Source: Lachnospiraceae bacterium (lineage in GTDB: Bacteria; Bacillota; Clostridia; Lachnospirales; Anaerotignaceae). From it: 10,627 nt of DNA. A model generated the notes under the pieces. The model saw nothing but the letters and a program-made list of their open reading frames with translations. It made no database searches and was not told where the DNA came from. Where the stretch lies: contig JAQVIB010000050.1 of assembly GCA_028695945.1 (NCBI GenBank), positions 1-10,627 of the forward strand. Reading direction: 5' to 3'. Positions 1 to 6,180 of this stretch are shown in pieces (position 1 is the stretch's first letter; each line of letters starts with the position of its first letter). A program made the translations under genes and the position numbers.

Positions 1-72
1 CTCTCTTTGCAACGCTCTGTAATCTTCGAAATTAAACTGATTTGAATCCATATGAGCTTGTATTTCCTTCAA
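1..72 (-). CDS. Partial open frame downstream of the 511-residue gene, runs off the window
   Basis: The minus strand is open from the window edge back to the stop codon of the preceding gene, in the same frame as that gene. A TTG at 72-70 has an AAAGG ribosome-binding-like sequence at 80-84 with 7 bases of spacing, giving a product that begins MKEIQAHMDSNQFNFEDYR; the next candidate is an ATG at 51. The residues between the previous stop and this TTG (starting ENHDVYTLSVRANI) also look protein-like, so the alternative is that this is the 3' part of the 511-residue gene separated by a TGA. No family is recognisable from 24 residues. The existence of coding sequence is moderately supported; the start is uncertain. 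Confidence 0.4.
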   Translation of the reverse strand, partial: MKEIQAHMDSNQFNFEDYRALQRE

Positions 73-132
73 TATGTTACCTTTCTGAACAATATTTGCT
101 CTAACTGATAGTGTATAAACATCATGGTTCTC

Positions 133-1668
133 TCACTTCTTCCAGAGTTCTAAATCATCATACGCAACCATAACTTCATTCAATATATCTATGTACTTAA
201 ACCTAAATCCGACAGATGATAGTTCATGAATGAATTCGTTACTTTTTGTAGAATCCATCAACACTCTTTTGAAATCGTCTTCTCTCCTCATGATTGCTTG
301 CTCTGAATATGAATAATAATCATCATGTGAAGAATCTCCATATCCATCTGGTGCAGGCATCACAGCATTAAATTTGATTGTAAATTTTCGTGATAATTCA
401 TTAATTGCTAAACGATAATCCATCTGCAACCTAGCTTTCTGATCCTCCAAATATTCTAATTGCAATTTTGAATCTTCTTCGATTTTTTCTGGCATAGGGA
501 ACAAATAATCTAAATTATTTTCCCCCACTCTTAATTGTAATGTCTTGTAATCGAATTTCGCTGTCTTGCTACTACCGTTCAAGTACTGGCTCACATAAAT
601 TCTACTTAACAATTTTGCATTAGTTATTGTATTGTATTCTTCATTTACTAACTGCTTAAGCAATTCTGCCGAAGCATCAGTATTTCCGATTTTCAAATAT
701 GCGATTGCGCATAATTCTTTAATGTCTAGCGAGTTACCCGACATATCTACCGCAATATGAATCAATTCATCAATCTTTGGCTTATTGTCAGTATTTTCTT
801 CTAGTAATAATAAATCAATATATTCTAGTGCAAACGCTGACGTCATTTGATCTTCTCTTAGAATATTAAACTTATTAAGGTTCGCATATTTCTGGAAATG
901 TATTTTAGATTTACGTCTAAATTCATCTCTTTCCCATGGCTCTAATGGTAGATCTTTATTTTCAGCAATATAGCAAGCTGTATGTCCAAAGAAATACCAA
1001 AATGGAGGAAATGCCTCAAATTTATCTTGAATCGCCTCTAATCTTACATACTTTCTCAATTCATCCTGATCCATTAGTATTTTATTATATTGTTTGATTT
1101 GTTTTTCTGTTAATCTTAATCGGTCGTCAAAATTATACTCTTCTGCAAGTTCCCATGCTGTTGTAAATAGTTCTCTTCTAAGTGCATTAAATTGTTCTAT
1201 AGCCGTTATTCTTAGTTCTAATGCCTCCTTTTCCTTCTCATTCAACGCATTGTTCTTTTCCTTCCGATAATTCATATATCCTATTCCAACCTGGCTAGCT
1301 AAAGAGTACGCTATCGCAACTGGACCTCCTGCAACAATTACATTCAGATTTGGAATGGCCGACCATATTGCGTTTTTCATCTTTTGTTGATACTTCTTTT
1401 CTATCTCTGTCTTTCTGATTTCCTGGATTCTAAAAAAAGTAATTGTATTAAGTAGTTCTATTAGGATATTTTTCAGTGCATCTGCTTTAGGCATTGTTTC
1501 TAAATTTAAATTATTTAGAATTGCTTCATATTCCTGTTCCAATATATATACATCATTATAGTCAATGATTTGGGACACAGAAACCGTACACATATTCAAA
1601 GCATACACTGCCCTTAATACATTCTGATCTATCTCTTCTATCCCTTTTTGAGTCACTACGTTCCCCAT
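133..1668 (-). CDS. Uncharacterized 511-residue protein with a central hydrophobic segment and helical C-terminal half
   Basis: I do not recognise this family. The start is fixed by a GGAGG at 1676-1680, 7 bases before ATG, and it lies 15 bases after the EEP gene, so the two are almost certainly co-transcribed. Residues about 1-100 are helical and charged. Residues about 101-131 are hydrophobic and glycine/alanine-rich (SAIPNLNVIVAGGPVAIAYS) and could insert in or lie on a membrane. They are followed by a very charged Lys/Glu-rich helix (about 136-160) that could form a coiled coil. Residues about 310-370 have a TPR-like helical-pair flavour (AYLKIGNTDASAELLKQL). There is no signal peptide, and no enzyme motif was found. 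Its place as last visible gene of the macro/vWA/EEP cassette suggests a scaffold or membrane-linked partner, which is inference. The frame continues open after the TGA stop, so the true protein may be longer. Confidence 0.8.
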   Translation of the reverse strand: MGNVVTQKGIEEIDQNVLRAVYALNMCTVSVSQIIDYNDVYILEQEYEAILNNLNLETMPKADALKNILIELLNTITFFRIQEIRKTEIEKKYQQKMKNAIWSAIPNLNVIVAGGPVAIAYSLASQVGIGYMNYRKEKNNALNEKEKEALELRITAIEQFNALRRELFTTAWELAEEYNFDDRLRLTEKQIKQYNKILMDQDELRKYVRLEAIQDKFEAFPPFWYFFGHTACYIAENKDLPLEPWERDEFRRKSKIHFQKYANLNKFNILREDQMTSAFALEYIDLLLLEENTDNKPKIDELIHIAVDMSGNSLDIKELCAIAYLKIGNTDASAELLKQLVNEEYNTITNAKLLSRIYVSQYLNGSSKTAKFDYKTLQLRVGENNLDYLFPMPEKIEEDSKLQLEYLEDQKARLQMDYRLAINELSRKFTIKFNAVMPAPDGYGDSSHDDYYSYSEQAIMRREDDFKRVLMDSTKSNEFIHELSSVGFRFKYIDILNEVMVAYDDLELWKK

Positions 1669-1683
1669 CCTTCTGCCTCCATC

Positions 1684-2688
1684 CTAAATGTCTATCTCTA
1701 TAATTATTGGTAAATGGTCTGATATTTCCTTTCTATATGTATCATATTTTGAATTCTCGTCCTTAATATGCTGTTCAACCGCATTTATTGCGTGAACACT
1801 TCCCTGTATGATTTGTCCGCTAACTCTTCCATCATATGAAAAATGGTCATAATTATTAGCAAATCCATCCTCATTACTTTTCAATGTGGTTAGTTCATCC
1901 TGAACTGTATAAATAGTGGCATAAGAATTTTCATTTTCTATAGTCATCCTTCCTTTACTATCAAAGCATGCCACTGATGGTACATATGCTTTATTCGCTA
2001 CACTGCTTTTCAGATTTAAATTGTAGTCTCCCAAAATAATGGTATACGGAGAGGTACAGTTGATATCTTTATAGTATTCACTAATCCTTGGATAAATCTG
2101 TCCAGCTAATATTTGAAATTCATTATTTCTCATTGCAATTGCTCCAAAATCCAAATCAACATCCAAATTATCTGCACTAGGCTTTCCATAAACAATATGT
2201 GTTGTTAATAACCTTATTTCAGCTGGTCTTCCTTTTACAATAAATCTTCCATAACATGGATCTCTCATCAATCGAATCAGTCCTGAATCACTGTCTGTTC
2301 TATAATTTCTCCATATTCTAGGAAATACTTTATTCCCTTTATCATCAATAGGTAACTCAAACTTCGATGTATTCCACAAAAAGGCATAACCCTCACCTCT
2401 AGAATCTCCACCTAAAAAAGGATAATTTTTCGCACTTGTCTCTGGATCTCTCCAACAAATATCCCATTCTCTTCCCAATCGACTTTTTAATGAATAATCA
2501 TATGCTTTAGCTTGTCCTGAAACGCTTTTAGAATTAATGCCAGTTAATATTTTTCCTTCACTTAGTACTTCCTGCATTGCAACAATATCCATATCATTAT
2601 CCCGTATAATAGATGCAATACGATCCAAATCACGTCCTGTTGCCAACGAAAGATTTTTCACATTAAAAGACCCTATTTTAAATGACAT
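1684..2688 (-). CDS. Endonuclease/exonuclease/phosphatase (EEP) family protein
   Basis: This 334-residue protein has the hallmarks of the metal-dependent EEP (DNase I/exonuclease III-like) fold. They are an N-terminal GSFNVKNL with Asn9, AMQEV with the metal-binding Glu40, a TTHIVYG segment with His164, ILGDYNLNL with Asp221 and Asn223, and a C-terminal ISDHLPI with the catalytic Asp324-His325 pair. All expected catalytic positions are present, so it should be an active phosphodiesterase or phosphatase. Whether the substrate is DNA, RNA, a nucleotide or a phospholipid cannot be told. No signal peptide is seen, so it is probably cytoplasmic. The ATG is preceded by a strong GGAGGAG (2694-2700). 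It sits 78 bases after the vWA gene and 15 bases before the 511-residue gene. The stop codon is TAG. A nuclease next to a vWA protein recalls the DNA-processing enzymes reported around TerY-type vWA genes; that role is inferred. Confidence 0.88.
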   Translation of the reverse strand: MSFKIGSFNVKNLSLATGRDLDRIASIIRDNDMDIVAMQEVLSEGKILTGINSKSVSGQAKAYDYSLKSRLGREWDICWRDPETSAKNYPFLGGDSRGEGYAFLWNTSKFELPIDDKGNKVFPRIWRNYRTDSDSGLIRLMRDPCYGRFIVKGRPAEIRLLTTHIVYGKPSADNLDVDLDFGAIAMRNNEFQILAGQIYPRISEYYKDINCTSPYTIILGDYNLNLKSSVANKAYVPSVACFDSKGRMTIENENSYATIYTVQDELTTLKSNEDGFANNYDHFSYDGRVSGQIIQGSVHAINAVEQHIKDENSKYDTYRKEISDHLPIIIEIDI

Positions 2689-2722
2689 TATGGCTCCTCC
2701 AATACTTCAATATTATTCCCCT

Positions 2723-2746
2723 GGCTTTTAATCCACATAAAAAGCC
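2723..2746 (-). other. Intercistronic hairpin between vWA and EEP genes
   Basis: Perfect 7-bp arms (GGCTTTT and AAAAGCC) flank a 10-base loop, centred in the 78-base gap. On the minus strand it is followed by AGGGGAATAA rather than a T-tract, so it is not a convincing terminator. It may be an mRNA-processing or stability element, or chance. Confidence 0.3.
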
Positions 2747-2766
2747 CAATAATTGTACACATTATT

Positions 2767-3420
2767 TCATCTTTCGCTTTTTCGTTTCTTAAAATCCTCA
2801 TCAATGCGTCCCTTCCAATTTTCTGATATAGAACGATTTGCTCGAATACAACTCACAGTTTCACTTATAACTTGATAATTTAACAAAGTACCCACGCTGT
2901 CAGCATTATAATTTGTTGCCCTGTCTTTTTGGATACCAAAACGTTCTGCAGTAGCAATAGCATCAATATTTGCACCAAGGAAAATAAACTCCCACCCATA
3001 TTTGCTTTTCTGATACTCAATCATTTTGCGCACTTTTTTATAACTGAATTCCTGACTAGAGTTTTCCATACCATCGGTGGTAATCACAATCATAACATGT
3101 TCAGCTCTTTCATCTTCAGCCACATGCTTCTGAACATTTCCTATTTTGTTAATCGTGATACCAATAGCATCTAGTAGTGCAGTACTGCCTCTCACAAAGT
3201 ACTCTTCATCTGTTATAGGAGCTATACACCGAAGGTCGATGCGTTCATGGAGAAATTCGATCTTGTCATCAAACAGCACAGTTGTTATTATGGCTTCGCC
3301 AGGTTCTGTCTTCTGTTTTTCCAGTAAGGCGTTGTACCCTCCAATTGTGTCGCTTTCAAGACCACTCATCGATCCACTTCTGTCAAGAATAAATACCAGT
3401 TCAGTCAAATCTTTTTTCAT
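2767..3420 (-). CDS. Stand-alone vWA-domain protein (TerY-like)
   Basis: The 217-residue protein is essentially one von Willebrand factor A domain. The metal-ion-dependent adhesion site is complete: DRSGS (Asp13, Ser15, Ser17), Thr80 in RGSTALLDAI, and Asp116 in ITTDGMENSS. Such small cytoplasmic vWA proteins bind a divalent metal and act by protein-protein contact; TerY of tellurite/stress loci is the closest known type, but the assignment to TerY proper is by size and neighbourhood. I chose the ATG at 3420 because GGAGG lies 8 bases upstream; a TTG at 3435 would place this site inside the coding sequence. The C-terminus is very basic (KKRKSER). It lies 97 bases after the macro-domain gene and before the EEP nuclease, so probably works with them. 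The stop codon is TGA. Confidence 0.87.
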   Translation of the reverse strand: MKKDLTELVFILDRSGSMSGLESDTIGGYNALLEKQKTEPGEAIITTVLFDDKIEFLHERIDLRCIAPITDEEYFVRGSTALLDAIGITINKIGNVQKHVAEDERAEHVMIVITTDGMENSSQEFSYKKVRKMIEYQKSKYGWEFIFLGANIDAIATAERFGIQKDRATNYNADSVGTLLNYQVISETVSCIRANRSISENWKGRIDEDFKKRKSER

Positions 3421-3479
3421 AATGTTATCCTCCAATCAATTATTATGGTTATAGAATAACATTTTATATGCGTTCTTAG

Positions 3480-3496
3480 GTCGCATGCCGTGCGAC
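3480..3496 (-). other. GC-rich hairpin between macro and vWA genes
   Basis: Six-base perfect arms GTCGCA and TGCGAC enclose a 5-base loop. It stands out by GC content in an AT-rich gap of 97 bases. There is no T-tract on either side, so it is not an intrinsic terminator. It could stabilise the end of the upstream message or be a processing site. Confidence 0.35.
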
Positions 3497-3517
3497 AAAT
3501 GATTTACACAGCAACAA

Positions 3518-4486
3518 CTATTGTCCAAGCAGAGGTTGGTCAAAAGCAAAAAGGGCTTGATTTATCTCAAATATATTGTAATTACCTTCATTAAGAAAGC
3601 AGTCAATTATAATGTCAAATATGCTACTTCGAGAAAGGGCGAATCCAGCCTTTAATAAAAGATCTTTAGTTTCATCAAGATTCAGGTGCAAAGCAATTGC
3701 AAATGCAATAGCTGTCGGTTTACTTGGATTGTAATTCACATTGTTTCGTATTTTAGAAAACAGTCTTCGGTCAATATTTGCTTTTTTATATGTTTCAGCA
3801 TCCGTCATGCCCTTTTCATCAATCAGACGCAATAACATTTGTGAAAAGGTTTCATCCATATGCTTTACTACATCTTTAAGATTACGTTTGCGTTTAATAT
3901 TTAGTGCTGATCCAACTATTGAAATACTGCTTGAATAACTTGTACTTGATGCGAATTCTCCAATATATTTTTCATCAATATATTGTTTTATAGATGAAAA
4001 TAGCTTTTCTGACAGCATAAACGCCGTCTTGTCAAACACAACGAGATACACTACCATCTCATAACTTAACAGAAAATCTCCGATAACCGAAATTGCAATT
4101 TTTAATGCTTTATCCTTGGGATAGCCGAAAGCTCCTGTAGATATTAAGGGGAAAGCAATACTCTCAAGCCTATTTTCTTTGGCCAATTTAAGAGAGTTTT
4201 TATAACAGTCTGCCAAAAGTTTTTCCTCGTTGCTTTTACCATCGTTCCAAACCGGCCCAACTGTATGTATGACAAACTTCGAGGGTAACATATATCCCTT
4301 TGTCATTTTGGCTTGCCCCACTTCACAGCCTCCAAGTAACCGGCATTCTGCAAGCAGTTCGGGTCCTGCAACACGATGGATTGCTCCATCAACCCCTCCG
4401 CCACCAAGCAAGGATACGTTTGCCGTATTTACAATTGCATCAGCGTGAACTTTCGTTATATCATTTCGTATTATTTCAAACGGCAT
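3518..4486 (-). CDS. Macro-domain protein with C-terminal helix-turn-helix-like region
   Basis: Residues about 1-170 form a macro domain that binds ADP-ribose or related NAD metabolites. Visible motifs are the start EIIRNDITKVHADAIVN with Asp9 and Asn20, the glycine loop LGGGGVDGAIHR (27-38), and ISTGAFGYPKDKA (115-127), which normally contacts the phosphates. All are intact, so ligand binding and probably ADP-ribosyl or O-acetyl-ADP-ribose hydrolysis are expected. A Ser-rich linker (about 179-193) and a basic patch KRKR lead to residues about 205-285. The helices there (FSQMLLRLIDEKGM, TDAETYKKANI, LFSKIRNN) resemble a Cro/C1-type HTH. The protein could thus couple metabolite sensing to DNA binding, which is inference. 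Start: ATG with AAAAGGGG (4494-4501), 7 bases of spacing. It is the first gene of the minus-strand cassette; the promoter candidate is in the gap upstream. The stop codon is TAG. Confidence 0.9.
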   Translation of the reverse strand: MPFEIIRNDITKVHADAIVNTANVSLLGGGGVDGAIHRVAGPELLAECRLLGGCEVGQAKMTKGYMLPSKFVIHTVGPVWNDGKSNEEKLLADCYKNSLKLAKENRLESIAFPLISTGAFGYPKDKALKIAISVIGDFLLSYEMVVYLVVFDKTAFMLSEKLFSSIKQYIDEKYIGEFASSTSYSSSISIVGSALNIKRKRNLKDVVKHMDETFSQMLLRLIDEKGMTDAETYKKANIDRRLFSKIRNNVNYNPSKPTAIAFAIALHLNLDETKDLLLKAGFALSRSSIFDIIIDCFLNEGNYNIFEINQALFAFDQPLLGQ

Positions 4487-4488
4487 TA

Positions 4489-4536
4489 TTATACCCCTTT
4501 TCTTATGTCTTCATTAAATTTCCCATACCGATACAT
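4489..4536 (-). CDS. Possible 15-residue leader peptide of the macro gene
   Basis: A short frame encodes MYRYGKFNEDIRKGV and stops with TAA two bases before the macro ATG. An AGGA lies about 8 bases before its ATG. It runs through the AAAAGGGG ribosome binding site of the macro gene, so its translation could control access to that site. Short frames of this kind also arise by chance, and there is no other evidence. Confidence 0.18.
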   Translation of the reverse strand: MYRYGKFNEDIRKGV

Positions 4537-4687
4537 TAAGTTTATCCTATGGAATCTATTTCCGCAACTCAAAAAAACACCTGAATCACGAAAGATATAG
4601 GCGCATTATTATAAAAATTCCATTTTTGCATATTAAATAACTGAGCAATAATAGTACAAATTGAAATAAAAATTGAACTACTAACCA

Positions 4688-4740
4688 ATATTATGATAAG
4701 TTTTGTTTTTTCTCAATTTTCTCATTGAGTTTAATTGAGA
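4688..4740 (-). promoter_or_regulatory. Candidate promoter with overlapping palindromic operator for the macro/vWA/EEP cassette
   Basis: Perfect 8-base arms TCTCAATT (4711-4718) and AATTGAGA (4733-4740) surround a second small palindrome, CTCATTGAG (4721-4729). On the minus strand the last arm supplies TTGAGA (5 of 6 matches to a -35 box), followed after exactly 17 bases by TAATAT (4688-4693, 4 of 6 to a -10 box). A palindrome on a -35 box is a typical repressor arrangement, and the HTH-like region of the macro protein would be an obvious candidate binder. The weak -10 keeps confidence low. The transcript would have a leader of about 195 bases. Confidence 0.35.
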
Positions 4741-4758
4741 ATGGATCTATATTAAAGA

Positions 4759-4788
4759 TGGACATGCTTTGATTCTATATATTATAAT
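4759..4788 (+). promoter_or_regulatory. Candidate plus-strand promoter for the structured element
   Basis: TGGACA (5 of 6 to the -35 consensus, 4759-4764) and a perfect TATAAT (4783-4788) are 18 bases apart. Transcription would begin near 4795, just before the terminal stem of the element at 4801. AT-rich DNA easily produces TATAAT, so the support is the coincidence of position. Confidence 0.4.
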
Positions 4789-4800
4789 TAAGTAGATACA

Positions 4801-4891
4801 AAAATTAGGTATTTCCTCATATCCACTAATAAAACCGGAATCCGGCATGACGAGGGCTCTAAACACAATCTTGTTAACCGGTGCCTAATTT
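4801..4891 (+). ncRNA. Candidate structured small RNA of unknown class
   Basis: A 10-bp terminal helix can form between AAATTAGGTA (4802-4811) and TGCCTAATTT (4882-4891). Position 4810-4883 is a U-G wobble on the plus strand but a C-A mismatch on the minus strand, which favours a plus-strand RNA. Inside are CCTC (4815-4818) pairing with GAGG (4852-4855), a CCGG-AAT-CCGG hairpin (4835-4845), and AACA/TGTT (4862-4865/4872-4875), giving a branched fold. A third CCGG (4878-4881) allows alternative pairing, as in a switch. The GC-rich core contrasts with its surroundings, and a promoter-like sequence sits directly upstream. It matches no riboswitch or RNA family I know. No terminator follows and no plus-strand gene lies close downstream. 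A small mobile element with imperfect terminal inverted repeats is the main alternative. Confidence 0.4.
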
Positions 4892-4970
4892 CCAAATTAA
4901 AAAAAATTTAAATTATGGATTTTGTTGTTGAATTTTTAACTTCAAAATCTAAATCGTATATTCATCTCTT

Positions 4971-5213
4971 TCAATCATACTTTAAATACTTAAACCCACG
5001 ATAAATACCTGCACCCCATGCCGCATCAAAACTAATTGCCACCTGCTTTTTCTCTGTTTCAACACAATAAATTGGAAGCTTTCGTTCAGTAGCAGCAAAT
5101 GCCGAAAAAACAGTTTTGGCCGTAGGCTTTACACAATACATTAGTGCAAATATACCAATAATTGCCCATACTGCAACGAACACCTTTCTTTTGTCTTTAA
5201 AAATATTTTTCAC
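4971..5213 (-). pseudogene. Truncated PdaB-like polysaccharide deacetylase remnant
   Basis: The 80 residues from GTG 5213 contain a basic N-terminus, one membrane-spanning anchor (about residues 10-29) and KLPIYCVETEKKQVAISFDAAWGAG. The latter matches the beginning of the NodB-type deacetylase domain in clostridial sporulation deacetylases, where the Asp of SFDAAWG is the catalytic base region. The rest of the domain, including the His-x-x-x-His zinc site, is absent: about 10 unrelated residues follow and then TGA, and no other frame continues the domain. Full-length relatives are well over 200 residues. GAGGTG (5220-5225) at 6 bases favours the GTG at 5213. The remnant is probably non-functional, left by a deletion. 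It may still make a small anchored peptide. Confidence 0.75.
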
Positions 5214-5289
5214 ATTAATCACCTCAGCTTATGTATATTCAATCAGGGGTTTTCCTATTTCCAACAAAGCACTTTGGGCATTATAAAGT

Positions 5290-5318
5290 TTGACTTACCA
5301 AATTTTTCCCCTTATAAT
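5290..5318 (+). promoter_or_regulatory. Strong sigma-A-type promoter of the secreted-protein gene
   Basis: TTGACT (5290-5295) and a perfect TATAAT (5313-5318) are separated by the optimal 17 bases. Transcription would start near 5325, only about 10 bases before the ribosome binding site AAGGAG (5335-5340), giving a very short leader. The TTG that could extend the reading frame upstream is the -35 box itself, which rules out the longer start. Confidence 0.85.
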
Positions 5319-5346
5319 ATTATTAAAATTTCAAAAGGAGAAACTT

Positions 5347-6147
5347 ATGAAAAATTTAAAGCATTTACGCAAAATATGGTCTATTGCAATGGTTCTAACG
5401 CTAATTTCAATAACAATATCACCTACATTTGCCAAACCCATAAACTCAAACCAAACTTTTTATACCACAACTTCAAACAAAAAAATACCTATTCGCCTTG
5501 TTGAAAAACAAAAAGAACATGTACTTAATGCCCTATATTTAAAAGCAGTTGTGGATTCAAAAACCATTGAGCCAGAAGAAATTTTACCTGTCGTCTCCAT
5601 TTCAAAAGATAGTGATATGGTAACTTGGAATAAAGAAGGCGACAAAGTTCTTCTTTTAACATGGCATAAATATCCTAACAGCTATGTTGATGGAACTATA
5701 TCAAATTTAAAATGGGGCGAAGTTTGGACATTTACCCCTAATGAAATGAAAAATTGGGTTGAAGAAAATGGTTCACCATCAACTCAACGCTTTGAGCAAC
5801 TTCTAGGCCTTCCAATAAATAAGGGCTATACCCATGTAACTGCACTTTGGGTAAACCCTGCCGATGTTCTTCGCCCTGCATATACATACAATGCTTCAGA
5901 TTCTAATATAACGGATACTTTTTTGGCACAGCCAGATAGTGAATATATTAGCTGGTTTAACAATAATATTAAATGGTCATACGAAGATTCCGCTTTTCCA
6001 TGGACAAGGTTAGGATATACCTATGACTGGGCAGATAACGGCACAGAGTACGGTCTTTCAGAATTTATAATAAAAAAAGACTCTTATGTGGATGTGGCAT
6101 ACACACTTTCAACTGAGGAATTCTTTAAAACTTTAACAAATCAATAA
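5347..6147 (+). CDS. Secreted protein of unknown function (266 residues)
   Basis: The ATG at 5347 is set by AAGGAG 6 bases upstream. A classical signal peptide is present: Lys/Arg-rich start (MKNLKHLRK), hydrophobic core (about 11-24) and a probable cleavage site after SPTFA at residue 29. The protein is therefore exported and, lacking anchors or a lipobox, probably released. The mature part is rich in Trp and Tyr. It carries conserved-looking blocks LLLTWHKYPNSY (102-113), WGEVWTF (123-129), RFEQLLGLPINKGYTHVTALWV (148-169) and a following PADVLRP. I recall similar RxEQLLGLP...W-V-P-D--RP proteins of unknown function in diverse bacteria, but cannot name the family. There is no catalytic motif I can defend. 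It forms its own unit with promoter and terminator, divergent from the deacetylase remnant and convergent with the Ter operon. Confidence 0.85.
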   Translation: MKNLKHLRKIWSIAMVLTLISITISPTFAKPINSNQTFYTTTSNKKIPIRLVEKQKEHVLNALYLKAVVDSKTIEPEEILPVVSISKDSDMVTWNKEGDKVLLLTWHKYPNSYVDGTISNLKWGEVWTFTPNEMKNWVEENGSPSTQRFEQLLGLPINKGYTHVTALWVNPADVLRPAYTYNASDSNITDTFLAQPDSEYISWFNNNIKWSYEDSAFPWTRLGYTYDWADNGTEYGLSEFIIKKDSYVDVAYTLSTEEFFKTLTNQ

Positions 6148-6152
6148 TATAT

Positions 6153-6180
6153 AGAGGCGAATACACTTCGCCTCTTTTTT
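6153..6180 (+). terminator. Intrinsic terminator of the secreted-protein gene
   Basis: Perfect 9-bp arms AGAGGCGAA (6153-6161) and TTCGCCTCT (6167-6175) with a 5-base loop are followed by five more T, 5 bases after the stop codon. The hairpin also ends the converging HAD gene, whose TAA overlaps the T-tract. On that strand the tail is ATATATTATT, so termination there would be weaker. Confidence 0.93.

Larger units (their letters stand above)
4487..4970. other. Gene-poor regulatory gap of about 480 bases
   Basis: This very AT-rich stretch contains no convincing gene of normal size. It holds the leader of the macro gene, a palindrome overlapping a minus-strand promoter candidate (4688-4740), a plus-strand promoter candidate (4759-4788) and a foldable element (4801-4891). 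A second possible minus-strand -10 (TATAAT, 4608-4613) lies within an 11-base sequence GCATTATTATA found at 4483-4493 and again at 4603-4613. Nothing was recognised in 4892-4970. Confidence 0.6.

Noticed and set aside
133..135. TGA read as selenocysteine
   Set aside because: No suitable hairpin was evident just downstream, the context is not a redox motif, and no Sec machinery is visible; a nonsense change or new gene start is simpler.
4711..4740. Inverted repeat as an intrinsic terminator
   Set aside because: The T-rich run precedes the stem on the plus strand and is an A-run after it on the minus strand, so neither orientation has a T-tail.
4801..4891. Integron attC site or a known riboswitch
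   Set aside because: The outer arms have the wrong orientation and sequence for attC boxes, no integrase is present, and conserved cores of the common riboswitch classes I know are not found.
5263..5280. Small palindrome CAAAGCACTTTG as an operator
   Set aside because: Five-base arms with a two-base centre are too short to separate from chance, and it is not on the promoter boxes.
5290..5346. Longer start (TTG at 5290) for the secreted protein
   Set aside because: The TTG is the -35 box of the promoter and would be upstream of the transcript; the ATG at 5347 has an ideal ribosome binding site and yields a normal signal peptide.
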